Assembly: GCA_910585005.1 (NCBI GenBank)
Contig: CAJUCN010000025.1
Location: 1-35,060, forward strand
Length of the DNA: 35,060 nt
Origin: an uncultured Lachnospiraceae bacterium
GTDB lineage: Bacteria; Bacillota; Clostridia; Lachnospirales; Lachnospiraceae
Reading direction: 5' to 3'
Within the stretch, counting starts at the first letter, position 1. Every line of letters begins with the position of its first letter. Position numbers and translations under genes: made by a program. This document shows positions 31,853 through 35,060 of this stretch, piece after piece. The notes under the pieces are model-generated. The model saw only the letters and a program-made list of their open reading frames with translations. It ran no database searches and was not told where the DNA came from.

Positions 31853-33280
31853 ATGATTTGTTATAATTGCGGATGCCGTTTATCGGAACATGATTTTTGT
31901 ACGGGCTGTGGCGCTGATGTTTCAACATATAAAAAAATAATGTTTATGTCAAACCGTTTTTACAATGATGGTTTGGAAAAAGCCATGGTAAGGGATTTAT
32001 CCGGAGCAATTATCAGCCTGCGGCAGAGTTTGAAATTAAATAAAAATAATATAGATGCAAGAAACCTTTTGGGGCTTGTATATTTTGAATTGGGAGAGAC
32101 GGTATCTGCTTTAAGCGAGTGGGTGATCAGTAAGAATCTAAGATCCAAAAAGAATATCGCGGATGATTATATTGATATGATCCAGACCAACCAGGCAAGA
32201 TTAGATACCATCAACCAGACGATCAAAAAATACAATCAGGCGCTTTTATATTGCTATCAGGACAGCCAGGATTTGGCGGTGATACAGTTAAAAAAGGTTC
32301 TTTCTTATAATCCCAAGTATGTCCGTGCCCATCAGCTTCTGGCGCTTTTGTACATCAATATGGAGGAATGGGAAAAAGCACAGAAGGAACTTGCAAAATG
32401 CAGTCAGATTGATACCAACAATACCACCACGCTGCGCTATTTAAGGGAGGTTGAGCATATGCTCCAGCCGGAGGAACCGGCGAAGGGGGCGGGAAAGAAA
32501 AAAAGCGCCACAAACGGTGTGATGCGTTACCAAAGCGGCAATGAAACCATTATCCAGCCCATGAACAAAAAGGAAGTGCGGGGGGTATCGACTCTGTTAA
32601 ATCTTGGAATCGGTGTGATTATCGGCGTTGCCATTGCCTGTTTTCTCATTCTTCCAGGGCAGATCCAATCCGCCAAAGCCGATATCAATGACCAATTGCG
32701 GGTAGTGAGCGAACAGTCTGATGCGAAAACGGCTACCATCGATGAATTGGAGCAAAAGGTTCAAAAGCTGACGGATGACAATGCACAGCTTTCGGAGGAG
32801 CTTGCGTCCTACCAAAATACCAGTGGGGCAATGATGGTGTCGGATGGTTTGATGATGGCAGTAAATGCCTATATGGAAGAGCCGGAGAATATTGAGAGGA
32901 TTGCGTCTTATCTGGAAACCATCGATGCAGGGGATGAGGATGCCAAGGAGGCACAAAAAGAGCGTTCGGAAGCTTTTACGGTTTTGTATAACAGGCTGCT
33001 TGAAGCGCTGGGCAATAATCTGGTGGATTTTTATTACAATGCAGGGTACGAGAGTTACCGGGCGGAGAACTATGAGGAAGCCATTCCAAATCTCCAAAAA
33101 GCGTGGAAATATGATAATACCAAGAGCGAAGCGCTGTTTTACCTGGGGAACAGTTACCACCGGAATGGGGATGATGACAATGCCAAAGAGACTTATGCAC
33201 TGGTGATTGATCATTTCCCGGATACGGATTTTGCCAACAAGTCGGAAACAGCGTTGGCAGAGATCAATAATGCGGAATAA
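31853..33280 (+). CDS. zinc-ribbon, TPR and single-pass membrane protein
   Basis: A 475-residue protein. Residues 1-20 form a zinc ribbon (cysteines 3, 6, 16, 19). TPR-like helices cover about 33-205. A poorly ordered basic linker leads to one membrane segment at 247-268, then a coiled coil at about 277-322. A second TPR block at about 395-470 ends the protein (YNAGYESYRAENYEEAIPNLQKAW). The TPR block before the membrane segment should face the cytoplasm and the coiled coil and second TPR block the outside, as there is no signal peptide. Likely a scaffold for envelope or division proteins; function unknown. A terminator follows. Confidence 0.85.
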   Translation: MICYNCGCRLSEHDFCTGCGADVSTYKKIMFMSNRFYNDGLEKAMVRDLSGAIISLRQSLKLNKNNIDARNLLGLVYFELGETVSALSEWVISKNLRSKKNIADDYIDMIQTNQARLDTINQTIKKYNQALLYCYQDSQDLAVIQLKKVLSYNPKYVRAHQLLALLYINMEEWEKAQKELAKCSQIDTNNTTTLRYLREVEHMLQPEEPAKGAGKKKSATNGVMRYQSGNETIIQPMNKKEVRGVSTLLNLGIGVIIGVAIACFLILPGQIQSAKADINDQLRVVSEQSDAKTATIDELEQKVQKLTDDNAQLSEELASYQNTSGAMMVSDGLMMAVNAYMEEPENIERIASYLETIDAGDEDAKEAQKERSEAFTVLYNRLLEALGNNLVDFYYNAGYESYRAENYEEAIPNLQKAWKYDNTKSEALFYLGNSYHRNGDDDNAKETYALVIDHFPDTDFANKSETALAEINNAE

Positions 33281-33307
33281 AAGAATAATCCAATAGCAAG
33301 TGATTAC

Positions 33308-33340
33308 AAAAGAGGACACAAAAAAGGTGTTCTCTTTTTT
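33308..33340 (+). terminator. intrinsic terminator after the TPR gene
   Basis: AAAAGAGGACAC (33308-33319) pairs with GTGTTCTCTTTT (33327-33338) with one G-U, loop of 7, then a T run to 33340. It separates the fapA-folC unit from the spoIIA operon. No convincing sigma-H or sigma-A promoter for spoIIA is visible in the remaining bases. Confidence 0.75.
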
Positions 33341-33377
33341 GCCATATAGAAAAGTTTTTAAAGAAATGAGGTGAAAT

Positions 33378-33686
33378 ATGGAAGACAATTTTAAGGTGAT
33401 CGACAATTACCTGATGGTGAGAATGCCGGAGGAAGTAGATCATCACAAATCAGTTTACATAAGTAAAACGGCTGATGAGTATATCATGAAAGAAGGGGTT
33501 GGGAACGTGGTCTTTGATTTTGAGGTGACACGTTTCATGGATAGTTCAGGAATTGGCGTGATCATCGGCAGATATAAGAAAATATCTTATTTTGGCGGAA
33601 AGGTTTTTGCCATCAATGCAGATACCAGGATAAAGCGTACTTTGATGATATGCGGTTTACATAAAATAGTTGAAATCATGGAATAA
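33378..33686 (+). CDS. spoIIAA: anti-sigma F factor antagonist SpoIIAA
   Basis: A 102-residue STAS-domain protein that releases sigma F in the forespore by binding SpoIIAB when unphosphorylated. The phosphorylation motif is FMDSSGIGV; the second serine (Ser57) aligns with Ser58 of the Bacillus protein. GAGGTGA precedes the ATG. It is the first gene of the classical spoIIAA-spoIIAB-sigF operon. Confidence 0.95.
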   Translation: MEDNFKVIDNYLMVRMPEEVDHHKSVYISKTADEYIMKEGVGNVVFDFEVTRFMDSSGIGVIIGRYKKISYFGGKVFAINADTRIKRTLMICGLHKIVEIME

Positions 33687-33687
33687 A

Positions 33688-34266
33688 ATGGCGGAATTTA
33701 AGGAGTCATATCATAAAATACCAGATGGAAAGGAAAAGGTTATAAAACGGATGATGGAAACAGAACAGAAAATAAATCATGAGATAAAAAAAGCCAGCCT
33801 TATGAAAAACGAAATGAGAATATCATTTGATGCCATTTCGGTGAATGAAGCGTTTGCAAGGGTTGCGGTAGCAGCGTTTGTGGCTCCGTTAAATCCTACA
33901 ATGGAAGAAATTTCAGATATCAAGACAGCGGTTTCGGAGGCGGTGACCAATGCGATCATTCATGGTTACGATGAGGAATATTCCGGTAAGGGCGAAAAAA
34001 AAGAACAGGTATATCTCCATTGCAAGATTCTTGACGATGTGCTTGAGGTGGAAGTCCAGGATCAGGGAAAGGGAATTGAGGATATTGACCAGGCAATGGA
34101 ACCTCTTTTTACAACAAAGCCTGAAATGGACCGTTCGGGGATGGGATTTGCATTTATGGAAGCTTTCATGGATGATTTGGAAGTGATCTCAGAGCCATTT
34201 TGCGGAACGCTTGTACGGATGAAAAAGAAGCTGGGAACGATATCATGGATCAAGCAAGAGGATTGA
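33688..34266 (+). CDS. spoIIAB: anti-sigma F factor / serine kinase SpoIIAB
   Basis: SpoIIAB holds sigma F inactive and phosphorylates SpoIIAA. The GHKL ATPase boxes are all present: EAVTNAIIHGY (N box), VQDQGKGIEDID (G1) and RSGMGFAF (G2). The family core begins at the ATG at 33802 (MKNEMRISFD), which has no ribosome binding site. The frame is open back to ATGs at 33751 (AGGAAAAGG 11 bases upstream) and 33688 (GGA 5 bases upstream, one base after the spoIIAA stop). I list the longest ATG form, 192 residues. The 38 residues before the core are charged and helical and may or may not be made. Confidence 0.9.
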   Translation: MAEFKESYHKIPDGKEKVIKRMMETEQKINHEIKKASLMKNEMRISFDAISVNEAFARVAVAAFVAPLNPTMEEISDIKTAVSEAVTNAIIHGYDEEYSGKGEKKEQVYLHCKILDDVLEVEVQDQGKGIEDIDQAMEPLFTTKPEMDRSGMGFAFMEAFMDDLEVISEPFCGTLVRMKKKLGTISWIKQED

Positions 34267-34269
34267 GAT

Positions 34270-34998
34270 ATGATTGAAAATTCAGTACTGATCCAAAAGG
34301 CACGGGAGGGAGAAAAAGAAGCAAGAGAAGTACTGATCGAGCAGAATCTGGGACTGGTACGCCATATCGTAAAGCGTTTTTTGGGAAGAGGGTATGAGGC
34401 GGAGGATTTGTTCCAGATCGGAGTGATCGGCCTGATCAAGGCCATTGATAAGTTTAATACAGAGTATCAGGTGAAATTTTCCACTTATGCAGTTCCGCTG
34501 ATTACCGGGGAGATCAAGCGTTTCATCCGGGACGACGGGATGATTAAGGTTTCAAGGAACCTGAAGGAAAACGGAATGAAAGTCATGCATGCAAGGGAAA
34601 GCCTTGTAAGGAAATGGGGCAGGGAACCGTCCGTCGATGAGGTGGCGGGGGAAACGGCCCTTAGCGTGGAGGAAGTGCTCCTTGCGCTGGAAGCAAATGT
34701 ACAAGTAGATTCTATTTATAAATCGGTTTACCAAAATGACGGGAATGAGATTTTTATGGTTGACCAGCTAGCGGATAAAAACGGCAGCGCCCATGAGGAA
34801 GTGCTGAACCATCTTTTGATCCACCAACTGCTGGAGGGCCTTGGGAGGGAGGAACAGAAACTCATTATCTGGCGTTATTATCAGGATAAAACCCAGACAG
34901 AGGTTGCCAAAATGATGGGAATCAGCCAAGTGCAGGTGAGCAGGATGGAAAAGAGGATTTTGCTTGGGATGAGGCAGAAGATGCTGGAGGAGCGTTAA
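34270..34998 (+). CDS. sigF: RNA polymerase sporulation sigma factor F
   Basis: A 242-residue sigma-70 family factor controlling early forespore genes. Region 2 is NLGLVRHIVKRFLGRGYEAEDLFQIG with the core-binding and -10 helices; region 3 and the region 4 helix-turn-helix (QTEVAKMMGISQVQVSRME) are complete. The start is 3 bases after the spoIIAB stop. Together with the two preceding genes it shows the organism can form endospores. No spoVA gene follows before the window ends. Confidence 0.96.
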   Translation: MIENSVLIQKAREGEKEAREVLIEQNLGLVRHIVKRFLGRGYEAEDLFQIGVIGLIKAIDKFNTEYQVKFSTYAVPLITGEIKRFIRDDGMIKVSRNLKENGMKVMHARESLVRKWGREPSVDEVAGETALSVEEVLLALEANVQVDSIYKSVYQNDGNEIFMVDQLADKNGSAHEEVLNHLLIHQLLEGLGREEQKLIIWRYYQDKTQTEVAKMMGISQVQVSRMEKRILLGMRQKMLEER

Positions 34999-35007
34999 AA
35001 CACAGGA

Positions 35008-35054
35008 AGGGGGTGTCGCAAAATCATCAAATCAGATGATTGAGCGAACCCCCT
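35008..35054. terminator. long imperfect hairpin after sigF
   Basis: AGGGGGT (35008-35014) pairs with ACCCCCT (35048-35054), then TCGC with GCGA and AATCATC with GATGATT, leaving a 6-base loop. About 18 pairs form with two small internal loops. The window ends six bases later, so a T tract cannot be judged. It is either the spoIIA operon terminator or the end of a repeat or insertion element. Confidence 0.5.
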
Positions 35055-35060
35055 GCTCTA

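Overview
The window looks like a chromosomal segment of an endospore-forming Clostridia bacterium, most likely a member of the Lachnospiraceae. The reasons are the tig-clpP-clpX-lon-engB proteostasis block, a Gram-positive T-box in front of valS, a complete spoIIAA-spoIIAB-sigF sporulation operon, moderate GC and strong purine-rich Shine-Dalgarno sites with frequent GTG/TTG starts. The genus cannot be fixed from the sequence alone.

Layout. (1) 1-11.3 kb, plus strand: a terminator of an upstream unit, then trigger factor, ClpP, ClpX, Lon and the GTPase EngB, followed by a tightly overlapping run: AI-2E/YtvI-type permease, D-lactate dehydrogenase-like enzyme, TruA, VanZ-like protein and a DUF308-type membrane protein. 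An unrecognised 134-residue protein follows with its own promoter. (2) 11.3-15.2 kb: a LacX-type aldose 1-epimerase converges on a minus-strand pair, a secreted VIT/VWA protein and an exosortase-family membrane protease. The pair is preceded by eight 11-bp direct repeats placed one per helical turn just upstream of its promoter. (3) 15.2-18.3 kb: a strong promoter, a full valine T-box leader (specifier GTA) with terminator, and valS. (4) 18.4-28.7 kb: a nucleoside/ribose scavenging locus. A divergent regulator in which a LacI-type repressor is fused to a ribokinase faces an operon encoding a BMP/PnrA-type lipoprotein, a double ABC ATPase, two permeases, a nucleoside hydrolase, a stand-alone ribokinase and an ADP-ribosylglycohydrolase-fold protein. 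(5) 28.7-35.0 kb: a FapA/DUF342 protein behind a promoter embedded in a palindrome, FolC, a 49-residue conserved-looking small protein, a zinc-ribbon/TPR membrane protein, and spoIIAA-spoIIAB-sigF.

How the parts work together. The ABC system probably imports a ribonucleoside or ribosyl compound. The hydrolases release ribose and the ribokinase makes ribose 5-phosphate. The fused regulator could couple ligand sensing to ribose phosphorylation. The VIT/VWA protein ends in an acidic-Pro-Gly motif, a membrane segment and a basic tail, which is the layout of an exosortase sorting signal, so this looks like a self-contained one-enzyme/one-substrate surface-processing system.

The best candidates for new biology are the exosortase/VIT-VWA pair with its phased 11-bp repeat array, the LacI-ribokinase fusion with its operon, and a palindromic element that appears to have inserted in frame into the ADP-ribosylglycohydrolase gene. 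All functional statements come from reading motifs by eye; no searches were run.
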